This document shows, one piece after another, positions 21,530 to 30,990 of a DNA stretch of 64,000 nucleotides. The DNA comes from Ilex aquifolium (lineage: Eukaryota > Streptophyta > Magnoliopsida > Aquifoliales > Aquifoliaceae). The stretch spans positions 20,346,270 to 20,410,269 of the forward strand of contig OX637398.1 of assembly GCA_951799425.1 (NCBI GenBank), in the 5' to 3' direction. The notes under the pieces were generated by a model. It was not told the origin of the DNA, searched no databases, and saw nothing but the letters and a program-made list of their open reading frames with translations. The position numbers were made by a program, and so were the translations under genes. The first letter of the stretch is position 1. Each line of letters opens with the position of its first letter.

Positions 21530-22424
21530 GTTCTATGGTCGAAGAAGACAGGGATGATTGGTAGGTTTGTTTGCAATAATTGATTAAAGTGGACTATTGG
21601 GTGCAATTTTTAATATTTGAAATAAAATATTCGCCAGAAATTTGCAAATAATTGAGCATCAACAGCAATCAAAGCAGGTCACAAAGTTGAAAAGATGGGT
21701 CGACTTTTCATGAGTGAGAAGAGGTCCACCACAACAAACAGATACCCAATCAATCACGAGAAACTACAAATGAATCTCTTTCCATTTCCATTTCCATGCC
21801 GAACTAATAATGCCGTAGATTCCCCCTGCATCTTTCTTAGTCCAAAAACAATTTGTGAAGTGAAAATTCAAGTAGTCATTGTCATAAGTTTCGGGACAGA
21901 TTGAGGCGTTGGTTCATAGAAATAAAGTGGATTAGTGGGTGGGATTAGAAAAAAATAGTTTAGGGGCCCATATATTTTTTTACGTTTGGCAGATTTATAA
22001 GCATGACAGATTAAACAATTGAATTTTTTCATTTCCAATTTAAATAGTATATTTAACCTAATGTACAGGCTTGTTAATTGTGTTAGTTGAGATGAGTTCG
22101 TGTCGGGTCTTCGTGTTCGTTGAGAAGAGTTTGTGTAAATAAATATTATACTTGCACCCAATTCATTTATTAATTTATGTCTAATAAATCGTTTCATGCG
22201 GAATTTGTATCATGTATGAATTGTATACAATCAATATATAAAGAAGTCGTGTCGTGTCTAGTCCATTCTTTTATAAGATGGGTGGCTTAAAATATATTTA
22301 TACTCTCTAATTTCGTGTCGTATTCATATCATGTTAACATGTCGTGTCATATTTTGACATCCTTACCCATGTATATGGATTTATCCTAACTCACCTGGGG
22401 TTTGTAATTTCGATCCATCTATTG
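21530..22424. other. Non-coding interval with a cgtgtc-rich dispersed repeat
   Basis: Between about 22080 and 22360 the motifs gtgtcgggtc, gtcgtgtcgtgtc and atgtcgtgtcat recur. A similar cluster (gtgtcgtctc, gtgtcgtgtcatg) is at 46005-46080, which suggests a repetitive family that I cannot name. No coding region is seen. Confidence 0.45.
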
Positions 22425-22429
22425 TTAAT

Positions 22430-23516
22430 AGGGTTGTTCGCCCTAGCCGACAAGTAGGAAATAGTGGATTCTATCTTTTCGAGTAGATGAAATGCGGAAA
22501 ACCAATTTCTTGACCGATCTTATTCAATTGAGGGTATTGTTTCGAATCGAATTCCGTCCAAAAAATCGGATCAGAAGTCGGGTTGGAATGCAGAATCTCT
22601 TACATATTTTTAGCTTTTAAGTTATTAATTTTTTGGGTCATTTTAACAACTCAATTACCAAATTTTTGGGCATAAAACTTTACGAAAGAAAATTGTTTTT
22701 TCTTGATTTTGCATACTTGAACAAAAATTGGGTTGAATCATGCACCAGCTGATTTAGGCTTGGTTTCTGCAAAAGTGCTGCTGCTATTGACTTTTTTGCT
22801 GAACTGCTGTGTTGTACTTGTTGTACTGCATTGTGGTGAAGCAGTACTAATGAAGGCATTTTGGAAGGTTGCTTATACTTAGAAGAAAGAGAACTGTGAT
22901 GTTGGATGTTGTTACAGCTGGAACCAAGAACTGAGCTGCACAGTGCTGGTTTGTACTGCGCTAGTTTGGATGAATGGGAATGTTGTACATCTTTAAAACT
23001 TAGTTTTCTTTTTTATGAAATTTAATTGTAAATTTGGTTTTGTCTTGAAGGATTAAAGCCAACTTGTGGCTTACTCCTATTTGCTTCTTGTAATGGTTTT
23101 CATTGATCAATAAATTTTCCTCGCACCGTCGAGGTTTCCTTAAAAAAAAAAAAACATTATCAAATTTTTGGACTACTTTTACAATTAGGCTATTAAAATA
23201 TAATATAATAACATATAAACCAACACAATAAACCAATAACACTAAAGAAAATATAATAAATCCGATAACATGAACATATAAAATTACGTCATTTTATACT
23301 AAACATATTATTTTAAAAAAATTAAATATATGTGTGGGTCAAGTAGAAATGTGAAATTTTTATGGATATTCCGCATTCCTACCTGCAATTTTGTGAAATA
23401 CTAAAATTTCTTCCATTCGCCAGTCGATCGAATTTTTGCGGAATTCCACTAATCAGGTAAAGTCGAGTAGGAAGGATGTGAAATGGGTCAGGGTGAGCAA
23501 AAATTTGAACAGCCCT
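22430..23516. mobile_element. TIR-bounded repeat split by a retroposon (candidate)
   Basis: TAATAGGGTTGTTCG at the left and the reverse complement of the right end, AATTAGGGCTGTTCA, form a possible terminal inverted repeat. Both flanks also share phrases about cggaatt and gagtag in opposite orientation. The middle is occupied by the retroposon at 22670-23154. The boundaries and superfamily are uncertain. Confidence 0.4.
22670..23154 (+). mobile_element. Poly(A) retroposon with 16-bp target-site duplication
   Basis: It is flanked by ATTACCAAATTTTTGG (22654-22669) and ATTATCAAATTTTTGG (23156-23171), one mismatch. The right end is a run of 13 A (23142-23154). Directly before it is a hairpin CCTCG-caccgt-CGAGG (23119-23134). 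A 3' hairpin plus poly(A) and a long TSD fit L1-driven target-primed insertion. No tRNA A or B box is visible, so a 5'-truncated LINE 3' end is more likely than a tRNA-derived SINE. Confidence 0.65.
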
Positions 23517-23522
23517 AATTCT

Positions 23523-24450
23523 CAAACATATGATGGGGTGAAGATATATCATATTCCTATTCAAACTACACGGGAGATTTCCTGCAATAGTTTGAGATAA
23601 CGATCCTCACGATGAACAACCTGAAACGACCAAGGAAAGGCTAGGAAAGGGGCCGGGTGAACACCTGGCTTGTCCCCTCTGAAGCCTAAGTCAATAAAAG
23701 TTTGGAGGCTTGAGCACAGTGTATTAATTTTTCTCAGTGTAAATTGCGTACCTTTGTCTATTTTTCTGATGTATATTTATACCTGAATCAGCAATAAGTG
23801 CATGGACAGGGAGTCCCATCTCAACATTTAATGGACTGCATCCCTACCCATGCGTGATGAGTATTTTCTACTTAGATTCTCGTGTCATCAATGCTCGGAC
23901 AATAGGATAAGCTCCCGGGACCACGCCGAGAGCCTAAGGTTATCCCCGGGCACTCAAGTGTCTCTGATCGGCATCTGACACCTACTCACGAGCGCTCGGT
24001 ACTCGGGGGGTCGGTATCTTGGGTTCTGTTCTCGGCGCCATAGTCATAATGCTTGCACTCATGATTGTCAATTTGGGTCTTCGAGGAAGCATAGGCTCAT
24101 TTATAGCCCTGTCTTAGTCACTCACATCGTCATAAATATGTTGTCAAATCACCTTAAATGCTGGTTTTGATATACATACTTAGCTCCTCCGAGCCATCCA
24201 TCCTCGGCGTCTCTTGAGCTCCATAATGGCTATCTCTTCACACGTGTCAATCTGAGGGCTGCTGAGCTGCCTAAAGTCCCGCCAACTGTCCCCCAGCCTC
24301 CGTTCTGTTTGCGGCGTGGGACAGGTGGCGCAAGGAGTTGGAGGCTTGCCAGACACGCCTATTAAATTGGGGCGGTTATTTGCACGTCTCACGCCGTTTT
24401 TTTCAAATTCCCTAATGATGACCTGCCCATTCGATTCCCGTTCTCTCAGC
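23523..24450 (+). other. Upstream region of the sense extra ORF (possible LTR sequence)
   Basis: Non-coding, locally GC-rich with repeated cgag/ctcgg motifs (23900-24060). Because it precedes a Tat-type extra ORF with a TATA box, it may be the 3' LTR or flank of a minus-oriented Tat element. No partner LTR is in view to prove it. Confidence 0.4.
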
Positions 24451-24454
24451 AGGC

Positions 24455-24463
24455 TATAAATAG
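24455..24463 (+). promoter_or_regulatory. TATA box upstream of the sense extra ORF
   Basis: The sequence GGCTATAAATAGG is a near-perfect plant TATA box 218 bp before the ATG at 24673. It is followed by a leader and an intron-like segment. Confidence 0.6.
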
Positions 24464-24597
24464 GAGATGTCTCAATTGATTCATAACTTTTGCAATCCTG
24501 AACTTTCCTATAGCAATCAAGTCCCGAGAGTTCTTCTGCCATCTCCCGAGCACTCTTCTGTAACCCTCCGAGCGCTCTCCTTGAAGATCCTCCACCT

Positions 24598-24663
24598 GTA
24601 AGTACTTCCCTTCCTTCGAATTTGCTTCTCATTTCCTTTGCATTTCTTCTACATTTCTCTTAG
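24598..24663 (+). other. Predicted 5'-UTR intron (66 bp)
   Basis: CACCT|GTAAGTACTT begins the segment. It is pyrimidine-rich and ends TTTCTCTTAG, ten bases before ATGGCAAG. Donor and acceptor are close to the plant consensus, and 66 bp is near the lower size limit for plant introns. Confidence 0.55.
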
Positions 24664-24672
24664 AACCCATCA

Positions 24673-25187
24673 ATGGCAAGAACCCGTAGAACCATGGAGG
24701 GGGCACCAGTTAGGGCTAGGGCCACCCGTAAGTTAAAGAGGACCGAGGTGAATAACGACAATATCCAAGCTTTTAGGGATAGATACCAAATCCCCGAGCC
24801 TATTTTCACTTTTCCTTTCGACCCTTGTTACCATAAAAGGGACATAAGGAGTGTAGAAATGATGTCCTTTCTGGACCAAAGCCATCATGGAAGGGGGGTT
24901 GGCCTTTCCTCTTCACCCCCTGTTACTGAAGATGTTGATACAGCTGAGGCTATTTCCCCTCCAATGTGGTGTAAAATTTTTTAGGATAGTCATGGGCGTA
25001 GTCGCCCTGAATGCTCGGCTGGGGGTGAGCCTGAGGGTAGATGAAATCCTATTTTGCTACGACTTGAGACTAGTCGCTGGGGGCTGGTACTACCTTCAGG
25101 CCCGAGATACGTTTATGTACTTGGTGACCTACATGCCAGACTCAGACAAGGGGTATGTCGACGATCTGATCATGCTCGGTGGGTGGT
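24673..25187 (+). pseudogene. Sense fragment of a Tat-type extra ORF, fused to pol
   Basis: The first frame (MARTRRTMEGAP...) runs into a second frame after a shift near 24870-24886. There it reads EGGLAFPLHPLLL, then GVSLRVDEILFCYDL and GWYYLQARD, then MPDSDKGY. This is the same N-terminal domain type as in the antisense ORFs at 1-300 and about 29700-29900. At about 25187 the match stops and RNase H/integrase sequence of a Tat pol starts in a different frame. The fragment has its own TATA box and leader intron. The coiled-coil half is missing. Confidence 0.6.
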
Positions 25188-26685
25188 GAAACAGATAGAG
25201 GAGTCTTACGAAGCGAGGAGCGAAAAAATGGTCCTTTACCTCAGAAAGGTACAAGAACTAATCAAGAAATTTGTGCAGGTTAAGGTCAGACGCGTTCCCA
25301 TGACAGAAAATTCACGAGCAGATGCGTTGGCAAGGTTAGCAACTACCTCACAAGAGGACTTGGATAGGCTAATACCAGTGGAGCACCTTCCAGAGCCTTC
25401 AGTGAGCATTGAGAAAGAAGAAGTGCTCCCAATCGTAGCTCAGCCGAGCTGGATGGACTCCATCATGGAATACCTGCAGAACGGAACCTTGCCAAACGAT
25501 ACCAAGGAGGCCTCCAAAATGAGAGCCAGGTCAGCTAGATTTTTTTTGCTGCAGGGAAATCTGTACAAACGAGGTTTTTCAGCACCCCTCCTTAAATGCG
25601 TGGGCGATGAAGATGCCAACTATATACTCAGAGAAGTACATAAGGGAATATGTGGCAATCACATCGGAGCTCGGGCCTTGGCAGGAAAAACACTGAGGCA
25701 AGGGTATTATTGGCCCACTATGCTCAAGGATGCCATTGAATTGGTCAAGAAATACAAAACTTGTCAGGAGCATGCCAACATTTCCCATTGTCCACCTGAG
25801 TTATTGACCTCGGTGATAAGCCCATGGCCTTTCCAACAATGGGGTTTGGATATACTTGGACCCCTTCCCACCGGTGTGGGACAATGCAAGTTTACCATCA
25901 TAGGGGTGGATTACTTCACCAAATGGGCGGAGGTCGAACCTTTGGCAACAATCACCGAACAAAAGGTGCAAAACTTTATTTGGAAATCTATAGTTTGCAG
26001 GTTTGGGGTTCCCAGAGCAGTCGTATCTGACAATGGAAAGCAGTTTGACAACCCAAAGTTTAAGAGGTTTTGTGCTGAGTTCGGGATAAAGAACTACTTC
26101 TCAGCTCCGGCACATCCTCAATCCAATGGACAAGCAGAGGTCACCATCAGAACCATAAAGGCAACTATGAAGACCAAACTAGAAAACCTAAAAGGTAAGT
26201 GGGTGGAGTACATCCCTGAAGTGCTGTGGGCCTACAGGACCACTGCCAGATCTGCAACTCAGGAAACCCCGTTTGCTTTGGCTTTTGGAACCAAGGCAGT
26301 GACACCTGTCGAGGTGGGGCTCCAATCACCTAGGGTTGAGTTTGCATATGCTGAACACAATGATGAATCTCTCCTACTGAACCTCGATCTCCTAGATGAA
26401 AAGAGAGACAGAGATCTGCATCGCATCCAAAGTTACCAAAGGAAAACAGCAAGGTATTATAACAGAAGGGTTAGGCACAAAAGCTTTAAAGCTGGGGATT
26501 TAGTGCTCAAGAAACTCCTACCTGCGAGAAAGGACCCCACTCATGGGAAGCTGGGACCTAATTGGGAAGGACCCTACATCATATCAAGGGTGATCAGACC
26601 TGGAAATTACGAGCTGCAAACAGAGGAAGGAAAAATCTTACCTCACTTTTGGAATGCAGAACATCTTAAAAGGTTTTTTCAGTGA
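25187..26685 (+). pseudogene. Tat-2 pol 3' part: second RNase H end and integrase, open frame
   Basis: The frame is open to its stop at 26683-26685. The first part (QIEESYEARSEKM, VPMTENSRADALARLA) is the C-terminal end of the archaeal-type RNase H. The integrase zinc region reads VHKGICGNHIGA then KYKTCQEHA. The usual C-x2-C ligand pair appears reduced to one Cys (Tyr in the other place). The core has WGLDILGPLP, VSDNGKQFDN and NGQAEVTIRTIK, giving the D, D, E residues. The end WEGPYIISRV...NAEHLKRFF is the C-terminal domain. It is a truncated but little-decayed copy, so Tat-2 is younger than Tat-1. With no start of its own it is not a gene. Confidence 0.88.
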
Positions 26686-26763
26686 GTCTCCTTTGTAACG
26701 AAGAGATTTTCAATAAAGCGGCAAGTTTTTGATTTATTCATGGGTAATTCAACATTCCTAGAA

Positions 26764-27243
26764 CGCTGAACTCTTCAGCTCATAATACAAGCCATGTAGC
26801 TCACGCTGAACTCTTCAGCTCATAATACGAGCCACGCAGCTCACGCCGAACTATTTAGTTCATAACTTGAGCCACGTAGCTCACGCTGAACTCTTCAGCT
26901 CATAATACGAGCCACGCAGCTCACGCTGAACTATTCAGTTCATAACTTGAGCCACGTAGCTCACGCTGAACTCTTCAGCTCATAATACGAGCCACGCAGC
27001 TCACGCTGAACTATTCAGTTCATAACTTGAGCCACATAGCTCACGCTAAACTCTTCAGCTCATAATACGAGTCACGCAGCTCACGCTGAACTATTCAGTT
27101 CATAACTTGAGCCACGTAGCTCACGCTGAACTATTAAGTTCATAACTTGAGCCACGTAGCTCACGCTGAACTAGTCAGTTCATAACCTGAGCCACGTAGC
27201 TCACGCTGAACTATTCAATCCATGATATGTGCAACACAGCCCA
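26764..27243 (+). repeat. 40-bp tandem array, about 12 units, in Tat-2 3' UTR
   Basis: The unit is exactly 40 bp and begins cgctgaactcttcagctcat. Two variants alternate over much of the array: one with ctcttcagct-cataatacga, one with ctattcagtt-cataacttga, giving an 80-bp higher-order period. Each unit holds two small palindromes, GCTGAA-ctc-TTCAGC (or the shorter CTGAA-cta-TTCAG) and GAGC-cacgta-GCTC. Degenerate copies continue to about 27420. Confidence 0.95.
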
Positions 27244-27625
27244 CGAAGAACTCCAAAAGTTCAGAAAAGAGCCTAGGAGTTCACAATGGACTATTTAATT
27301 CATGAAAAGAGTCCTGTAGCTCATGGTGAATCCTTTAAATTCATCAAAAAGAGCCCTGCAGCTCATGATGAGTTCCTTAGTTCATAAAAAGAGCCCTGCA
27401 GCTCATAAAGTCAATAATTTTGCTTTAAGAAGGACTGAAGTACTCCTCAAAGCAATGGGGGCAAGAGGAACATAAAGCAAAGGAAAACATAATTATGTTT
27501 CAAGCCAGAAGACACATCACATTTCAAAGCAAAAGTTCAGAACAAATTTTTTTTTTCAAAGTTTGTATTTCAGCGTACAAGTACATGAAAAGTGAAATTA
27601 GAGTCACATGAACATGAGGAGAGCT
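27244..27625 (+). other. Degenerate repeat tail and spacer before the antisense ORF
   Basis: Diverged repeat units (agccctgcagctcat) run to about 27420. Beyond that is a short AT-rich spacer with no gene. The pol transcript and the antisense transcript would converge here. Confidence 0.6.
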
Positions 27626-28516
27626 CTAACTGTCTAGGGAAGGTGTAAGTGAAGGATTCTGCAGCTCAGCAGATGAGCCTTCGACAACTGGCAGGAGAGG
27701 AGAGCTTCCAGGGGTACCAGCTACACGGGTCTCTGCTCCCATTGATTCTGAATTTTGAGCAAGGGCCTCAGTCACAAGGTCAGCTGAGAACAGTGTAGTG
27801 GCAGAAACAGTAGATGTAACAGTTGGGAGCTCGGGAATTGCAGCAACAGAGCTTGTCCCAGTAGAAAGGGCTCCAGAAGTCTCAACAGGAGGGATGAGCT
27901 TCTCAACACCTTCTGAGGTAGAGTCTAGAGGAGCCAAGCTATCCCCCTCGCCATCTGTATCAGTCTCCTCCAGCTCCTCTTCGGTAGGAATAGTAAAGTT
28001 GAAATCAAGGTCTGGATAGGTCTTTGTAGCTCGGCGTTTGAAGGCAAGTCATCGAGTGGCCCACTGTGTAGTGACGTCATCCCTTAGCTCAGCGATATCA
28101 CCGTCCTTTTCCTTGACAAGAGTCTTCTGTGCCTCGAGCTCGGTGCAGAGTGCAGCATTTGCCTCAGTCACAGCAAGATAATGCTTTTTTATGCTCTGCA
28201 AAGAGCTCTGGGCTTCAAAGGCCTCTTGACTGGCCTTAGCTCAGGCTTCGGATTTAAGTTTCAGCTCTTCCCTGGCTATTCTCAGCTCATCCCTGGTTTT
28301 CCTTTCTCTTTCTTCAGCAGCACCTTTGGCCGTTTGTAAGCCCTGAAGGGAAGAAGTCTGGTTCTCCAACTCCTCCTTGAAGCCTGCTACCTGAGCTCGA
28401 AGGTCGTCATTGTCAAAGGTGAGTTGAGCAACCTTAAACTCGTATGCTTTTAAAGCTTTGACATAGCTCTCAGAGGATTGGATCCTATTCATCAAACCTT
28501 TTACGTGGAGAGCCAG

Positions 28517-28601
28517 CTAAGGATAGGAGAGAAAGCAAGAAAAGATAAGCTTAAGGTTACGACATAAAGATAAATTGATGTATAAGCATGCAAGAGCTTA
28601 C
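28517..28601 (-). other. Intron 3 of the antisense ORF (85 bp)
   Basis: Minus strand: ACAGCCGTT|GTAAGCTC to CTCCTATCCTTAG|CTGGCT. It is phase 0, pyrimidine-rich before the acceptor, and connects the Ser/Pro-rich exon to the coiled-coil exon without frame change. Confidence 0.7.
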
Positions 28602-29173
28602 AACGGCTGTTCCCTGAAAAGCTGAGCTGATGGTCTCCTCAAGAGGCAGGGAAGAAGCCTTTTGAACGTCAAAATTGGTAAGAACAGAAGAAATGGCCCC
28701 AGCAGCAAGCTCATTGTTCTCAAAAAAGGAGTCCTCACTCTCCTCCACCTTGGGGCGCTTTCCTTCGTCACACCCAGGTTTCTTCGGAAAGGATTCAATA
28801 ATCTTCCCTGAAGGACTATAGGAGAAATTACCAGGTTGAAGGCCAAGGACCAACCTCAAGGCTTCCTTGACCTCAGTTGAGGAAGGAGAAGCCTCGCCTG
28901 GTTCATTAGTTCGACTTGAAGTGGGTTGAATCCCTGATGGCAGGCAGGCTTCAACGACTAGTGGGGTGTTCAACGATTGAACCTGCTTTGATGAAGTCAA
29001 AGCTGGAGAAGAAGAGGGCACCCCCAATTTTTGAATCTTAGCCCGAGTAACAGGGCTATTTCCAGAGCCGACCGCAGCTTTCCGTTTGCTACCTTTCCCA
29101 CTCTTCGATAACTGGTCGATCTTGGCCTGGAGTTCTTCAGATGAGGGCTTCATTATGGAAGACCTTAGAAGAT

Positions 29174-29247
29174 CTAAGCCAAACCAGTTACACATATATG
29201 AGGAAATAGGAAGGGAGGCAGCACAACTTATTGGAAAAATGAATTAC
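29174..29247 (-). other. Intron 2 of the antisense ORF (74 bp)
   Basis: Minus strand: GTAGCAG|GTAATTC to GGTTTGGCTTAG|ATCTTC. Splicing joins G to AT (phase 1) and continues the frame into LLRSSIMKPSS. Confidence 0.65.
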
Positions 29248-29430
29248 CTGCTACTTCTTCAGGTCTGACAACAGAAATGGGAGGCGGGGCTTCTATCGTT
29301 ATCCCAGGAGGACTAAATCCTTTCTCAACCAGAACCCAGGGTTGGATAAGCTTGGAGTACCTTCGCGGGTCACACTTGACCAATTTCAACCTCACCTCCT
29401 CATCCTCAGCACTAAGTTCAGGTCGGGTAC

Positions 29431-29510
29431 CTAGGTACAACGCAAGCAGAGCAGAGTCAGAAACTTATGACTCTCAAAACAGAACTCAGTCAACTCAAAC
29501 AAGGACTCAC
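29431..29510 (-). other. Intron 1 of the antisense ORF (80 bp)
   Basis: Minus strand: AACTTGC|GTGAGTCC begins and TTGTACCTAG|GTACCC ends it. It joins C to GT so the codon is completed (phase 1) and the frame continues into TRPELSAEDEE. Confidence 0.65.
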
Positions 29511-30381
29511 GCAAGTTTTCTGGAACAGTCCAGGCCTTAGGAATACCAAGAGTGTCCGTTCTATCAGCAGGGTTGTATTCCTAGTTGGTGCCCCCAACAA
29601 AGAAGAAACGTTATTTCCAGTGTTTATGAGAGGACGGAATATGAGAGATGATCTGTCTAGCGTTGGCTCGCTTGGAGATATACAAGAAGCCCTCAGAAGA
29701 CGTAAGCTTGACGTTGAAAAAGTCCAAGAGCAGGAAAATGCTGGGAACCCCGAGCTTATGGTCCTTAAAGAAGACCAGAAGACCCACCAGAACACCCCAG
29801 AAGTTAGGGGAAAGCTGAGAGGGACAAACGTTGAAATATTGCAAAACATTCTTGATGAATGGGTGCAGAGGAAAGCGAAGGTCATTCTCAAATGTGACCT
29901 CAAAGAAACAGACCCCCTTGTGAACTTTGGCAACATAAAGGGTGGAGCTGTCTGGACACCAGGGCTGGACACCAGCAGGAAACCCATAGCGGGCAATGAA
30001 AATCTTCACAAAGGAAGGGTCGACCTTGCTAGGGCCCACGAGCTCGGCATGCTCTAGGGCAGCTCCTAAGTATGATGAACCACCAGAGACCCCAACCCCA
30101 CTGACTTTGCCCTTGCCTTTGTCAGGCTTGGGGGACATAAGAGAAGACGACGAGGGAAGCTCCTCGGTATTGACCTCGGAGTTAACAGCATCAACACCGG
30201 GGAAATTGTCAATTTCGTCACCCACTTCCCCTAATTTAGTATCCTCCTCGGCAGACCTACCTTTTAAGAGAGAAACAGAGGAGCGAGTGGCTCCAGAAGA
30301 GGCATACATGTTTGGGCAGGAAAAAGGAAGATCAAAGGAACGATAGAGAGGAGGAACACCAGTCAAACACTCCCTAAGCAT

Positions 30382-30990
30382 GAGCCCAGGAAATGAACCC
30401 AGCTCGGGAGGTCAGGTAAGGCACGCAGAGCTCGTCGAGCCAGAATTAAAGCTCCCCCTAAGCAAGATAATACGGGAAGCGATGAGGAGACAGCAGGATG
30501 ATAGCGAACACCTCCGGAATAATAGCCAAGCTGAATTCAAGGCACAAAACCCTTAACCAACCGAGATCCTCTCCAAAAATTAAGGAGGATCCCACGGATG
30601 GTATGCAAAGATCTCGGGATAAAATCCAATTAGAGTGGAGGAAGGATCCCATGATTATAGAAAGTAAATCCGGGTTAGAGGTAAGCAAGAGGCTATAAAA
30701 GCAGGGTAAGCCTCCAATTAGGAGGGGGAGAAAAACCTTAGAGACGATAGAGCCAGGATAAACCCTAATATCCTCCAGGCTGCACTATAATACACCCAAC
30801 GTAATCAATAAGAAAACAGGAGCAAGAGCCTCCATTGAAGAGTGGACTAGCCGAGCTTCCAGGCCGGTGAACCACTATAATTCCAGTGTGTACATCTCAT
30901 TTTCCTCAATTCCCTAAGCATTTATCACCAACTTGCACGGGCCTTGTAGCTCAGACACCCACACCTGATTTCACACACATATGCGCTCTA
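30382..30990 (+). repeat. Probable 3' LTR of Tat-2
   Basis: Non-coding sequence after a purine-rich stretch (30323-30358). It contains a plus-strand TATA box (30694) followed by leader-like sequence with polyadenylation-like AATAAG (30806). The ends cannot be fixed because the 5' LTR is missing. Confidence 0.45.
30694..30701 (+). promoter_or_regulatory. TATA box in the probable Tat-2 LTR
   Basis: GGCTATAAAAGCAGG on the plus strand, in the direction of pol transcription. Confidence 0.5.

Larger units (their letters stand above)
27626..30381 (-). pseudogene. Spliced antisense extra ORF of Tat-2, four exons, few stops
   Basis: Exon 1 (30381-29511) has a Ser-rich leader, then the gypsy-type domain: GVCFFEVTFENDLRFPLHPF, NVCPSQLSPNFWGVLVG, and KHWK-stop-RFFFVGG. 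Intron 29510-29431, exon 2 to 29248, intron 29247-29174, exon 3 to 28602 (basic KGSKRK patch, Ser/Pro-rich), intron 28601-28517, then an exon with a long coiled coil (VKGLMNRIQSS..., LDNDD-like heptads) and an acidic Ser/Thr/Pro tail ending PSLTPSLDS. All three introns are GT-AG, 74-85 bp, and keep frame (phases 1, 1 and 0). In-frame stops lie in exon 1 (near 29611 and 29581) and the last exon (28241 and near 28049). The product has no known function. A nucleic-acid- or gag-like role is only a guess. Confidence 0.7.
25187..30990 (+). mobile_element. Tat-lineage gypsy element Tat-2, 5'-truncated
   Basis: On the plus strand: the RNase H end and integrase of pol (to 26685), a 40-bp tandem array in the 3' untranslated region, an antisense spliced ORF (27626-30381), and a probable 3' LTR with a TATA box at 30694. 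Gag, protease, RT and the 5' LTR are absent. Known Tat elements have antisense extra ORFs and variable tandem repeats downstream of pol, so the layout fits the lineage. Confidence 0.8.

Noticed and set aside
24180..24632. 150-codon minus-strand frame
   Set aside because: It overlaps the TATA box, leader and 5'-UTR intron read on the plus strand and shows no recognisable domain.
26764..27243. CRISPR array interpretation of the 40-bp repeats
   Set aside because: Units are contiguous without unique spacers and the context is a plant retrotransposon 3' UTR.
29467..30346. Plus-strand frames of 196 and 116 codons
   Set aside because: They lie opposite exon 1 of the antisense ORF, whose minus frame has the recognisable gypsy-type domain.
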